Notes under the pieces: model-generated | Told to the model about the DNA's origin: nothing | Seen by the model: the letters and a program-made list of their open reading frames with translations, nothing else | The model's database searches: none | Shown here: piece by piece, positions 1 through 10,261 of the stretch | How positions within the stretch are numbered: position 1 is the first letter of the stretch | How the letters are laid out: each line of letters begins with the position of its first letter | Source of the DNA: Steinernema hermaphroditum | Taxonomy: Eukaryota > Nematoda > Chromadorea > Rhabditida > Steinernematidae | Direction: 5' to 3' | NCBI GenBank assembly: GCA_030435675.1 | Contig: CM059622.1 | Coordinates: 16,988,001-17,052,000 of the forward strand | Length of the DNA stretch: 64,000 bases | Made by a program: the position numbers and the translations under genes

Positions 1-385
1 TTTCAGCGATGCTTCGGCTTCACGTTGCGGCACGAGTGGTCGGGCGGTGGTGGCAGAATAGCAAGAATATCCTAAGCTTCACCCACATAGTGTAGATAAA
101 TAATTGATCTACACTTTAATCATGCTCCAGGCAATGTGTGTGGCATCATCAATACAAACAATTAACGGTAAACTTCATATGAGCAACTCGGTCCTAAGGC
201 GGTGAGCGGCTCGGTCCTAAGGCGACAATATGATGTTTTCACCGTTTTACGCAAATTCGGCGGTAAATCACGATTCCAATTCAGTCGAAGCCCTGAGGCG
301 GCGTTCGTGCTGTCGTCAAAGTGTGGATCTGGAAATTATCATCAAATTATCACAATATCTTTTAACAAGGTGCTTTTAGAGATAA
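1..385. other. No gene seen
   Basis: This stretch has only short accidental reading frames. It probably holds the 5' flank of the gene whose proposed first exon starts at 386. No RNA gene or repeat was recognised. Confidence 0.4.
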
Positions 386-3300
386 ATGGAAGACACAGTC
401 GTCACTAGCGAAGTGTTGGACGCGGTCAACCGGGAGTCCGAGGAAGCAATAGGTGCGTTCTTAATCCTTGCATGTGTTCAAAAAAAAGTTTCGGCGAGCC
501 CGATCCGAAAAAATCCCGATCTGTGAAGTCCTATTCGGTTTAGCGTAAATAATCACACGTAGACAAGCTAAGCGGCACAAAAAAATGGGGTTTTCTACCG
601 CGCATAGTATAAACGGGCCTTAACTGCTACATCTCGCCATTGTCTGTTATAGTCCTTAGCTTATTGTAAACGTTGGAGTTAGCAGAACATAGTGATCGGA
701 TGGGTCCGTTTTTTTTAGATTTGCTACCGTCAATCACACAATTAATACTAGGAAACGCATACATGAATTTGCATTTAACAATCTCGAGGTGCCAAAAAAG
801 TGACCGTCAAGACAGAATAAACATCCTACACCATGGATAAGGAATGCCATGGGCAAGTAGCAAAGCATAATATGAGGTAGCAGTTAACTGTATTCAACAA
901 CGCGCCAATCAATTATGTTCCAGGAGTAAATATTGCAAAATTAAAGGATGTGGCCCATTTTCAATGCCGCAACCCAATATAAGTGTGATCATTTGCGAGA
1001 TTTGTCCAAAAGTCGTGTTAACCGAAATAACGTAACGTTGGTGCATGAACGTAACGCACTGATTCATACGTACGTACGCCTTGTCCGTCTTCTGCATACG
1101 TCGCTTGCGATATTGCCAACGACGTCCATCGAGAAAAACATGATTTCGGATTCGGCTGCGGAATAGCTTCGGCGTCGCTGAGTTGATAATTGAGGCGGGG
1201 AGTGCGTTCCAGTCGTTGATTACTCGGCTGGAGAAGAATCGGGATTCGATCGAGCGCGCTGCTGGTTTCGTAAGCGTGTAGCCGTGGTTTCTTGATCTTC
1301 GCTGATTTCGGGAGAAGAAGTCCGTCACTGGGATTCTTGCATGACTTCTTGCATGATGAGATCGGCTAGGCGTCTACGATGGGACAGCGTTTTCATCTCG
1401 AGATGAGATGACGATCGGCGTAAGAAGCATACGGTAGACGGCACCGGCGATAGATCCATCTGGTCGAACTGGTCGTAGACGGCGCGCTTCACGTTGTCGA
1501 ACTGGTCGTAGACGGCGCTCTTCACGTTGTCGAACTGGGTGCAGACGGCGCTCTTCACGTTGTCGAACTGGGTGCAGACGGCACTCTTCACGTTGTCGAA
1601 CTGGTCGTAGACGGCGCTCTTCACGTTGTCGAACTGGGTGCAGACGGCACTCTTCACGTTGTCGAACTGGGTGCAGACGGCACTCTTCACGTTGTCGAAC
1701 TGGTCGTAGACGGCGCTCTTCACGTTGTCGAACTGGGTGCAGACGGCACTCTTCACGTTGTCGAACTGGTCGTAGACGGCGCTCTTCACGTTGTCGAACT
1801 GGGTGCAGACGGCACTCTTCACGTTGTCGAACTGGTCGTAGACGGCGCTCTTCACGTTGTCGAACTGGGTGCAGACGGCACTCTTCACGTTGTCGAACTG
1901 GTCGTAGACGGCGCTCTTCACGTTGTCGAACTGGGTGCAGACGGCACTCTTCACGTTGTCGAACTGGTCGTAGACGGCGCTCTTCACGTTGTCGAACTGG
2001 TCGTAGACGGCGCTCTTCACGTTGTCGAACTGGTCGTAGACGGCGCGCTTCACGGCGCATCTGGCACTTGGCAAAACTTCAGATCCAGCAGCGGAACATC
2101 TTCTTCGCGGGCGTTTGCGGCACAGCGGACGCTCTGTCTCGAACAGACGGTTTCTTGCTCCGAAAATTGCCTCTTCGTCGGTGGTGGCGTCCTTGGAGCG
2201 TCCGCGACCTTCAGAGTGACTTCTCATGCAGCGGAATTCCTGGCGTCGGACATCTTAAGCCTAAAGCCTAAGCCTAAGCCCCGTTCCAACCCGTCGTGGC
2301 TGGCGTGGAACATAAGCCGAGCCAGATCTCGCCAAGAGTGTTGCATCATCCAATTTGCTATTATTGTTAGTATGCATTAGTGGATTGAATTTGAATTGAA
2401 TACATGATTAACGGTAATGGTCGTCCAAAATTGGCGCAATGGTCACCCCGGTTCCCAGAAGGCCTAGCGTCTCGTCTTCTACCATCTCGCCAAGAAGGTC
2501 ACCAGCGACAATGGCGCGAAAAATAACTGCTAACCGAGTTTACCGACTTCGAGTTTACGAGTTTATTTCTCGTATCAAAGGCTTACGCCTTGCGAATTTA
2601 CGAATTTTATAACGATACCTTACATATTACATGTTGTCGCACCCCATATTTATAACGATACCTCTGGCTTCTTGTTTCGCTCGGTGTCGCCATCTTCTGC
2701 TGCCTACTTTCTTCGTGAAGTCATCATTCCAGCGGGTCTGTGGTCGCCCGAGAGGCCTATTCACAGGCGGGCACCATTCTTCCAGTCGGTTGCCTCTTCC
2801 GTGCTGACTTCGTGAGTGACCAAGTTTCTGAGCCGTAGAGAATGACGGGAAGAACGCACTGGTCGAAAAGTCTTCGTTTCCATCGCATCAGGACGCTTCT
2901 GGATGTCAGGAAGTCCTTGTATTTCCTGAATACGTTCCATCCGCTTTGAATTCTTCTGGTGATCTCCTTGGAGTGGTCTCTTCTCAGCCTGACTTCTTGT
3001 CCCAGATACTTGTTCGATTTCTTCTCCGCTCAGGAGAATCGACGCTTCCTCTGTGGCCAGAATCTTCGTCTTCTCCCGGTTCATTCTCAAGCCGCTTCTT
3101 CTGGATGCTTCGTCGAGTTCTGTCACCATCTGCTGCAGCTCTTCTTCCGTATTGGCGTCAGCGCGATGTCGTCTGCAAATCGAAGGTTGGAGAGCTTCCG
3201 GCCGTTGATGTTGATCCCGAAGTCGAAGTTGATCCCGCCAATATAATTTAAAGTTTTTAGTGCATGTTGTAGAGCGTCGAAAGCTCTACAAATTCTATCG

Positions 3301-6300
3301 AACAGATTTTCGAGAAAAAAATTAGAAAAAAAGGAAAAAAAATATTTTCGAAAAAAACGGCCTTCAATAAAAAGCCTAAGGATCTGTGGATTCGCGTTTG
3401 TTCTGCGCAAGCTTGGTATCAAAAGAAAGCCCGTTAAATTCCGCACACTTTGTCGTTTGGGATTTTGGAAATTCGAATTCCTCGCAGAGAAATCAATGAA
3501 AGAAGTTTTGGTGCAGTTTTGGTTCGGTGGATGGTGGTGGGTTGTGAAACCGATGCCACGGCTGATGGTGGGTCTCGCCACGATTTGCCTGTGCAACAGG
3601 GGCATGTTGTGTGCGAACGAGCGAGCTAAGCGAGCGTTGACCTGTAGCGCAGTTGCTTTCCAGTTTTTCCACAACTCCTACAGATTCCACAACTTCGACC
3701 GATGTTAACCTGTCGCGCAGCCCAGACTAGTCTCCATTTATATACAGTTCGACGCAAAAATGATAGGTCCACCCAATTTTTTTTTTGTTTTTGTCTTTTC
3801 AAGAGCTTTGGAAGAAATCCGACAGTACCTTCAGAAAGAGCACTCAATACTACAGTATCACATGCAAATTGTCCACTCCTTGTCGAGTGTTTTTTATCAG
3901 AAAAAATATAAATAAGAGTTTGATCTGGATTTACCGACGCAAAATTATAGGTCCACTTGTAGAAAACCTGCGTTAAGCATTTAAATTGACGTTTGATCTT
4001 GACTTAAACATTAACCAACGGATAAAAATCTACGCTTAATATAGTCTGTGGTTTCTTACTGACTACCGTCAGATCTACGCCCCCTAAAATTTAAAAACTT
4101 GCCATAGGGTTCGTTTTGAGAAAAAGTTGGGCTTTTCTTTGTGATAGTAGCCTGAAAACAGGATAGAACTGCGCAAAACACCGTTTTCAGCGTCCGAAAT
4201 TACATAGAGGTATCAATAGATCGTTTTAGTGCTTCTGGACATCACTTCCCCTTCAAAACTTTGAACCCTAACTTGACCTGCACTCTTGTCCGGGTCCCGG
4301 AACGATCTGTAAAACGGGATTCAGCTTTTGTGATCATTTCCACGTTGTAGAGAGTATGCGAAAACCTATCCGCGTTATCTTCTGGCAATTGCCTGAGGTT
4401 ATTAATAAGGGAAAGCCGGATCTTTCAAAATCCTTTGAAAAACGACCTTTTTCCATTGTAAATTCCATGGTACGAAGTTTTCACGCCCGGACTGCGCATG
4501 TACTCCATTTTTCATGGGATAAAACAAAAGCTGGGGTTTTCGCATACGCTCTGCAACGTGGAAATAATCAAAAAAGCTGGGAATCCCGTCTTAAAGATCG
4601 TTCCGGGACCCAGATAAGAGTGCAGGTCAAGTTGGGGTTCTAAGTTTTGAAGGGGAATTGATGCCCATAAGCACGTAAATGAGCTAATTTGTAAGCTTAT
4701 ACACTGTTCGACGCAGAAAACGATGGTTTTCATGGTTTTAGTCGGTTCTCAGGTAATCTTCTTAAAGAAAAGCCCAACTTTTTCTCAAAACGAACCCTAT
4801 GGCAAGTTTTTAAATTTTAGGGGGTGTAGATCTGACGGTAGTCAGTAAGAAACCACAGACTATATTAAGCGTAGATTTTTATCCGTTGGTTAATGTTTAA
4901 GTCAAGATCAAACGTCAATTTAAATGCCTAACGCAGGTTTTCTACAAGTGGACCTATAATTTTGCGTCGGTAAATCCAGATCAAATTCTTATTTATATTT
5001 TTTCTGATAAAAAACACTCGACAAGGAGTGGACAATTTGCATGTGATACTGTAGTATTGAGTGCTCTTTCTGAAGGTACTGTCGGATTTCTTCCAAAGCT
5101 CTTGAAAAGACAAAAACAAGAAAAAAATTGGGTGGACCTATCATTTTGCCTCGCATTGTATAGGGGATGCACAAAAAACCACATTGTCACTTCGCAGTCG
5201 CCGGTCTTCTTTTGACTTCGGCACATTAGAGTAGAGCACAGCGACTTCTCATGCAGCGGAATTCCTGGCGTCGGACATCTTGCTGTCAGCGGTGGTGGGA
5301 CTACGGCTTCCGGGTGTCCCAATTCCTTCTGGAAGCCGGAACACTCATACATGGCACAAGGTTTGCTGTCTGACCAACCCGACGCTCAGAGAGCGACCGG
5401 AGGGACCGACCGCTCGCCATCGCGAAATAAATGAGACTCATTTTAGATTCCATTTTAGTTATGCTCATACTACTCACATTTAGAAGCTAGTGCCAGCAAC
5501 ACCGAGTTCGAGCATCTTATCGCAAAATGTGAACCCGATACGGCGGCTGTTCTGAAGGTCTTCCTGGAGAAAGGCCCTTTCAACGGGTCTTTCAGGAGGC
5601 AGGTCTCTGAAATCGCAGCACATCTAAAGGAGATGGTAGACGAGCAGGGCATGACGGTGAACCATCCCCTTCCTCCACTCGTAGAGTTGGCAGAGGTAAT
5701 CAAGAAGCACATACTGCCAGGTATCATATATTCATATTTCGTCCCTGATAGAGAAACTGTTTAGGTGCCCAAGTGGCGCACATTTGGTTCCTGGCTCTAA
5801 CCACTTTCTCCCTCTACATGGACAATCGACGCACGGAAAAGAAACGTTTCCTTCGCTCCTTCAACTATGATTTCCTAAAAGTGATCTCTTGCCTAAAGCG
5901 ACTTTTCAAGAAAGTGGGCTTGAACCTTGTTCATGCTCTATTTAAAGATAACCTGATTTCCTTGGTATCTTTCGACTCTGCTGTTATTCCTGTAATATGT
6001 ACTATTCAGGACGAGTCCACTTCTGAGAATGACATGGCAGCAGCACTGTTGAACGCGCTAGAGCAGCGAGGGGTTGAAGAAAACCTTCTTAAGCCATTAG
6101 GAAAACAAGATCCAAAACAGACCCTAAACAAGCTCCAGAAAGAAAAACAAGCCTTGAGGCTCTTCAACTACTATCGAAGCAATCATCACTTGAATCCAAG
6201 TGAATTCCTAAGTGGGGATGCTTGGAACCTGGCAAGCAGCGTAATTGAATCCATGAAGGGTCAGTTGAATTTATAGTTCTTCTCCTACCGCTAGGCACAT

Positions 6301-7243
6301 GTTTAGGCTCAAAATCGCCTCACCTCATCAAGAACGATTTTGTTGGGAATGTCTTCGATCTCCACCGGCTGATCATCAAGCTGTCTTGGAAAACGCGAGC
6401 AGTTCAAGCAATCAAAAGTGAAGTCGAAAATCTTTGCTTATCGTCAGAGAACATCACCAATGCCGCCGATAGCTTCAAGATGACCGGCCGCTACAAAAAC
6501 GCCCAAATCACCTTTAAGTCAATGCTCAATTTTGTGTCCAAAGCGGTCAAACATGGACATGGACCACCCTCTGAAAGTCTGGAAACGTACCACACCCGCG
6601 TGAAGAAAATCCTGAAGGATGGAAACTACTCTTCTTGGGAACATGTCAATCGTCTGGCGATCACCTCAAAGCACGGATCCGTCTTCTTGCTACGCGCTTA
6701 TAATACCAAAAAATACCAGTTCTCTTCATGCTATACGCAGGTATGTTGTATTAGGTTGATGCAAAAGAAATGTCGGTCGTGTTCGTTTTGTTTCCTTTTC
6801 ACTATAATAAGTTCTTGTATAATGTGATTTATTTTCCGCATCATTTGATATATATTTCGTTCCGCTGACCATTTCTAATTCTAAACGAATTTTACGTTAA
6901 ACATGATCGAGAAAAATAATATATAGTGGAGATATATAGTGTGGCACTCTTTGGCAAAAAAATCCATGAACTTCAAAAACTTTAAAAGCCGTGAGGAAGT
7001 CGAAATTTGAGTCAGCAACTTCTTCAAGTCCAAAGCATTCATTTTGTGGGTGGACATTGGCGACACATCGTCCATAATAATGACGAACATCTTTTGGATT
7101 AAGCTTTTTATAGTAAATTTTCTTTTGACAAAAATCGACATATCTTTGCATCAACCTAATATAATACGAAGGTATTGCCTACTATATTTTAGAAAGAGTT
7201 CCCGTACCACGACATCGAAGCTTCGATTCCTGGTGAAGCGTAG
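386..7243 (+). CDS. Unrecognised 427-aa protein, five exons
   Basis: Proposed exons are 386-452, 5484-5720, 5765-6259, 6307-6740 and 7193-7243. The last four are well supported: each junction has GT/AG ends (donors at 5721, 6260, 6741; acceptors ending 5764, 6306, 7192) and the frame carries across every one to a stop at 7241-7243. The first exon is an inference. It begins ATGGAAGACACAG, ends in phase 1 before a GTGCG donor, and fits the phase of exon 2. That gives a first intron of about 5 kb filled with repeats. The predicted product is mostly helical, Lys/Leu-rich, with no signal peptide or membrane segment that I can see. The middle has a basic stretch and the exon 3 end is rich in Lys and Gln. 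I do not recognise a family. The last intron carries a mariner-type element (6751-7159). Confidence 0.6.
909..1328 (-). pseudogene. 3' end of a CR1/Jockey-like LINE ORF2
   Basis: The minus-strand frame contains a stretch with FFSSRVINDWNALPASII followed by LFRSRI. This resembles the C-terminal tail of reverse transcriptase proteins of CR1/Jockey/L2-type non-LTR retrotransposons (FF..RVI..WN.LP). No polymerase core precedes it; the sequence upstream on that strand is an unrelated repeat. It is therefore a 5'-truncated, dead copy. Family assignment rests on this motif alone. Confidence 0.5.
1325..2254 (-). repeat. Copy A of a dispersed repeat carrying an open frame and a 33-bp minisatellite
   Basis: The minus-strand frame opens with MRSHSEGRGRSKD and is open for 300 codons because the embedded 33-bp unit is a multiple of three. 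The non-repeat 5' part is also present at 12241-12480 on the plus strand, and the flank around the sequence GGAATTCCTGGCGTCGGACA is shared with 5240-5280. The open frame is probably not a functional gene: the other copies are frame-broken. It may derive from a host gene fragment, since ATG TCC GAC GCC AGG in the shared part could be a start, but this is speculative. Confidence 0.65.
1454..2047 (-). repeat. 33-bp minisatellite, 18 units
   Basis: There are eighteen head-to-tail 33-bp units. Read on the minus strand each encodes an 11-residue unit of the form SAVYDQFDNVK or SAVCTQFDNVK. The two variants alternate for most of the array and then break pattern, as expected from unequal exchange of a 66-bp higher-order unit. 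The first and last units carry R in place of S, marking the array edges. Confidence 0.9.
2255..2281 (+). repeat. Short interstitial telomere-like tract (GCCTAA)n
   Basis: About four units of GCCTAA, the complement of the nematode telomere repeat TTAGGC, with one extra A in the second unit. The tract sits exactly at the edge of repeat copy A, where copies B and C have other sequence. Confidence 0.7.
2282..2660. other. No gene seen
   Basis: AT-rich, with a short TTGAATTTGAATTGAA tract near 2388. No coding or RNA signal was recognised. Confidence 0.4.
2664..3250 (-). pseudogene. RTE-type reverse transcriptase fragment, frameshifted
   Basis: On the minus strand, reading from high to low coordinates, come GININGRKLSNLRFADDIAL (polymerase motif with FADD), then after a frameshift near 3150 QMVTELDEASRRSGLRMN and EKTKIL, and near 2700 GRPQTRWNDDFTKK. 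These are palm and C-terminal motifs of RTE-clade non-LTR reverse transcriptases, in the expected order. The frame changes at least twice and the endonuclease and N-terminal parts are absent. This is a dead, truncated copy on the opposite strand to the host gene, inside its proposed first intron. Confidence 0.75.
3260..3744. other. AT-rich spacer, no gene seen
   Basis: A-rich runs occur at 3310-3370. Short frames in both strands look accidental. Confidence 0.4.
3745..5158. mobile_element. Palindromic Tc1-like element with IR/DR ends (family 1)
   Basis: The element is flanked by TA on both sides. The outer end reads CAGTTCGACGCAAAAATGAT and a second, inner copy of the same end motif (GACGCAAAATTATAGGTCCA) lies near 3936; both are mirrored on the right. 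Paired direct repeats in each inverted terminus are the IR/DR arrangement of part of the Tc1/mariner superfamily. The arms match for about 400 bp, and the interior (about 4180-4660) is itself a looser palindrome. No transposase frame is visible, so it is non-autonomous. Confidence 0.8.
5227..5425 (-). repeat. Copy B of the dispersed repeat
   Basis: The sequence matches, in inverted orientation, the 5' part of copy C (12120-12285), including the GGAATTCCTGGCGTCGGACA block. It lacks the frame with the 33-bp unit. It lies just upstream of exon 2 of the 427-aa gene. Confidence 0.65.
6751..7159. mobile_element. Mariner-type MITE, 409 bp
   Basis: Both ends carry TTAGGTTGATGCAAA followed by a near-repeat of GATATGTCG, in inverted orientation, and the element is flanked by TA (6749-6750 and 7160-7161). 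This matches mariner termini and target preference. There is no transposase. It lies wholly inside the last intron of the 427-aa gene, eight bases after the donor plus target site. Confidence 0.85.
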
Positions 7244-7602
7244 ATGCGATGTCCTTTACAGATCTCTAAATATTCCACAGATAAATGAATAAAGAGGAAA
7301 TACACTGCAGCGCAAAGCTATAGGGTCACCCCGCTGTGTTTCTGGTTCTGTCACTTTCCACAACTGCCTGGGGAAACCAGCATGCGTACGTGGTAGACCA
7401 TTCACTGAAACGCAGGGACGCCACTTTCCCCGGAAACACACACACACATTATGGGGCTACGGCAGGTAGAACTTTCCAGGGTGCCTCTGCACCTGTGCAA
7501 AATTATAGGGTCACTTCAGTATTTCGCGGGTATTTCGCTATTTCCCTCGCGGTTTTTTGTCTGTTTTCTTTTAATTCGCTTCTGTTCAGGTGTTTATCAA
7601 CA

Positions 7603-7935
7603 ATGCCACGCGTTACGAAGCTGTCGAACGAGAAAAAAGCCGCGACTTCAGCGTTTCAGAAGGCCGGCTACAAGATTCATTGGATGGCCTCCGATGTTCG
7701 CTGAAATCGGCACGTGGTGTGCCAATTCTTTTTTCTACCGAACGCGTACGGCTCTGCAGTAGGGAAGACGCGCTCGCACGTCGCAGTCGCGCGCGAGAAA
7801 CGACTGATAATATGCGTGGATTGTATGTCTACGATAGGTTGTCAGCAGATTCTGGAAAACTTGCAACTCAATTTCGAGTTGTTGCTTCGGAAATCGACGT
7901 GGACACGGAAGTCAGTGACCGCGCTGCACGTTTGA
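7603..7935 (+). pseudogene. Tc1-like transposase N-terminus, left arm
   Basis: The frame begins MPRVTKLSNEKKAATSAF and continues QKAGYKIHWMASD, the paired-like DNA-binding region of a Tc1-family transposase. A TGA at 7702-7704 interrupts it, after which the same frame resumes with NRHVV and AVAREKRLII. There is no DDE catalytic domain. Confidence 0.75.
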
Positions 7936-8329
7936 CAGTCGTTTGAACAGATTTGCGTCGAAATGGGAGCGCCTACGAGCTGAACAGACGAGCTGAAGGT
8001 ATTCCTAAACAGTAGGCTTCCACAGCTGAAGTTTCCTCCTCAGAACGGGCGTTCTTCTTATTCCAAATGCGCCAAAACGCATGCATTCGCCCAGACTACA
8101 GCCATTCTATCTTTTCTGATCCGAAAATTAAATCCGAGCATCTAAAATTACAAAAATCATCATCACTCAACAGTTCTCATCTGCATACCTGTGCGCAGAC
8201 TCGACTCAGGTTGCTTCTGCCGTAGTCCAGACGATGCGCCTTCTGCGCTGCGGTCAAACACGGCGCATTCGATCGTCCATTGATCCAGTCTGCAGTTCAC
8301 ACACGATCCACTTCGATTCGATATCAATT

Positions 8330-8597
8330 GAGCGCCAGAATCTTCACGAACTTCTGACAAACCTATCGTAGACATACAATCCACGCATATTATCAGTCGT
8401 TTCTCGCGCGCGACTGCGACGTGCGAGCGCGTCTTCCCTACTGCAGAGACGTATGCGTTCGGTAGAAAAAAGAATTGGCACACCACGTGCCGATTTCGGC
8501 GAAAATCGGAGGCCATCCAATGAATCTTGTAGCCGGCCTTCTGAAACGCTGAAATCGCGGCTTTTTTCTCGTTCGACAGCTTCGTAACGCGTGGCAT
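8330..8597 (-). pseudogene. Tc1-like transposase N-terminus, right arm
   Basis: This is the mirror copy of the left-arm frame, starting MPRVTKLSNEKKAAISAF. Here the codon corresponding to the left-arm stop is open and the frame continues through VAREKRLIICVDCMSTIG before diverging. It is still a truncated transposase without catalytic residues. Confidence 0.75.
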
Positions 8598-8899
8598 TGT
8601 TGATAAACACCTGAACAGAAGCGAATTAAAAGAAAACAGACAAAAAACCGCGAGGGAAATAGCGAAATACACGCGAAATACGGAAGTGACCCTATAATTT
8701 TGCACAGGTGCAGAGGCACCCTGGAAAGTTCTACCTGCCGTAGCCCCATAATGAGTGTGTGTGTTTCCGGGGAAAGTGGCGTTCCCTGCGTTTCAGTGAA
8801 TGGTCTACCACGTACGCATGCTGGTTTCCCCAGGCAGTTGTGGAAAGTGACAGAACCAGAAACACAGCGGGGTGACCCTATAGTTTTGCGCTGCAGTGT

Positions 8900-9205
8900 A
8901 TATATTCCTAAATTTCTGACAGAGATGGTAATAGTGCACGGGAAGAGAGATAGGAGCAACGGGGAGCCCATCAAAGTACATGCTTGCAAGACCTTCGAAT
9001 CTTATCTAGTCTTATCGTCCGAGTTGCCTGATGCACGGAGCGAGCACATCCACAGTCAGATATGATTGCAGAGGTCAACGGCGTGTTTCCCGTTTCATTT
9101 TTAGGATTATTTGGTTTTATTTAGTTATTATAATATTGTTCGGAAAATATACAGACAAGGATTGTTCGTCGCCACAAATCTTCTCCTTCTTGTTGTTCTT
9201 CTTCG
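8900..9205. other. No gene seen
   Basis: Intergenic sequence. Part of 9130-9240 is a second copy of the 3' flank and last exon of the Pro/Cys-rich gene at 9446-9906. Confidence 0.4.
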
Positions 9206-9206
9206 T

Positions 9207-9238
9207 CTAGCAGCATCGGCCGACCATCAAGGGCATCG
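9207..9238 (-). pseudogene. Relic last exon of a Pro/Cys-rich family gene
   Basis: This 32-base segment is nearly identical to the last exon at 9446-9477, ending Cys-Cys-stop, but the acceptor reads CTTAAG in place of CTTCAG. No first exon precedes it. It is likely the remains of a tandem duplication. Confidence 0.6.
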
Positions 9239-9445
9239 CTTAAGACAAGGAATTATGATCGATGAAATTATAGCATATTGTAGTTGATACATCTGGGTAT
9301 CTTGTCCTCGTTAGACTTGATTTGGGTGCCCCACTTTTCAAATTTTTCACTGAGGATTCTATAGGGCTTAGATTTACTTAAATAATCCACAATGTACAGA
9401 TAAGGATTGTTCGTCGCCACAAATCTTCTTCTGGTTCTTCTTCGT

Positions 9446-9906
9446 CTAGCAGCATCGGCCGACCATCAGGGGCATCGCTGAAGTTCGAGATTTAGGATCG
9501 CTTTAAGGGTTATGAACTTACGATGTCCAGCACAGGGAATACAAGCCGGAGGTGGTGGAGGCGCCATCACGACCGGAGGGGGTGGAGGAGGGGCGAAGAC
9601 CACTGGAGGAGGGGAGAGGACCATCGGCGGAGAAGCACAGGCGACTCCGACACAGGGTGGGGGTGGAGGGGGTGCCATGACCACTAGAGGAGGCGGTGGA
9701 AGGGCGCATCCGATGACTCCGAAGAGACACGGACCGGGAGCAGGGGGAGCGAAGGCTGGTGGCGGAGCACAGGCGATACCCACACACGGGGGTGGTGCCA
9801 TCACTAGAGGAGGTCCACATGCCACTCCGAGGCACGGTGGAGGCCCGAAGAACTGCGCCGAAGAGGAGACGAAGAGGGCGACGAGGGTGACCCAGTTGAG
9901 GAACAT
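9446..9906 (-). CDS. Secreted Pro/Cys-rich protein, CC-tail family member 1
   Basis: Two exons, 9522-9906 and 9446-9477, 138 aa. The start at 9906 (MFLNWVTLVALFVSSSAQF) gives a clean signal peptide and follows a TTTCAG trans-splice-type acceptor directly; an upstream in-frame ATG at 9942 lies before that acceptor and is rejected. The mature part is repeated modules of the form C-x-G-[VI]-AC-[AG]-PPPP with runs of proline and VVMAPPPP. The intron (GTAAGT to TTCAG) is in phase 1, and the last exon encodes ten residues ending RCC-stop. Paralogues lie at 10262, 36367, 37379 and 38310. The role is unknown; the composition suits an extracellular structural or matrix protein that is disulphide linked. 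The opposite strand is also open over the repeat (Gly-rich), which is a composition artefact. Confidence 0.85.
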
Positions 9907-10261
9907 CTGAAACGGGTCCATGAGTGAATCTGAAGGGAGCATGAAAGTGATAGATGTGGCTCACAAGCGTCTACCTTTATAGACATCGGTGTGGATTACC
10001 GTCCTCGAGTGGTGGTCATTCTCTGATGTGTAATTAGCGCAGAAAATCGGCGCCGAACACTTCGCTACAACGCTCCGCAAACAAATCGCGCTAAGAGCGG
10101 TGATTTCCAGCTGTCCGGCGAAGTCCACTCGAGGAATTCGCGTTCAGAAGAGGTTCGATTTTTGTGAACAAACAGAAACAGATTTTTTGGAACGCAGCAG
10201 CGTCGAGCGGTTTCAGTATATAAGGGCGCCTTTGGATTCAGAGAACATCAGTCCCTCGGAG
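9907..10261. promoter_or_regulatory. Shared bidirectional promoter of CC-tail pair 1
   Basis: The genes on either side diverge from this 355-bp gap. TATA-like boxes point both ways: TATAAA on the minus strand at 9976-9981 and TATATAAG on the plus strand at 10217-10224. The central part (9988-10105) is almost identical to 37018-37135 between pair 2, so the control region was duplicated along with the genes. Confidence 0.7.

Larger units (their letters stand above)
7303..8898. mobile_element. Palindromic Tc1-like element with IR/DR ends (family 2)
   Basis: TA flanks both ends. The outer end is CACTGCAGCGCAAAGCTATA and a degenerate inner copy (GCAAAATTATAGGGTCAC) lies near 7497; both are mirrored on the right. 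Each arm contains the same transposase 5' end, starting at 7603 on the plus strand and 8597 on the minus strand, so the element is a head-to-head duplication of its left half. The catalytic half of the transposase is missing from both arms. Confidence 0.85.

Noticed and set aside
1374..2060. Second long minus-strand frame of Arg/Pro repeats over the minisatellite
   Set aside because: It is the shifted reading of the same 33-bp array; any frame without a stop in one unit stays open across the array.
9512..9910. Plus-strand Gly-rich frame opposite the Pro/Cys-rich gene, and similar frames at 10213-10872, 36433-36942 and 37372-38001
   Set aside because: Proline codons CCN read as GGN on the other strand, so these mirror frames are a composition effect. 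They lack signal peptides, splice sites and promoters.
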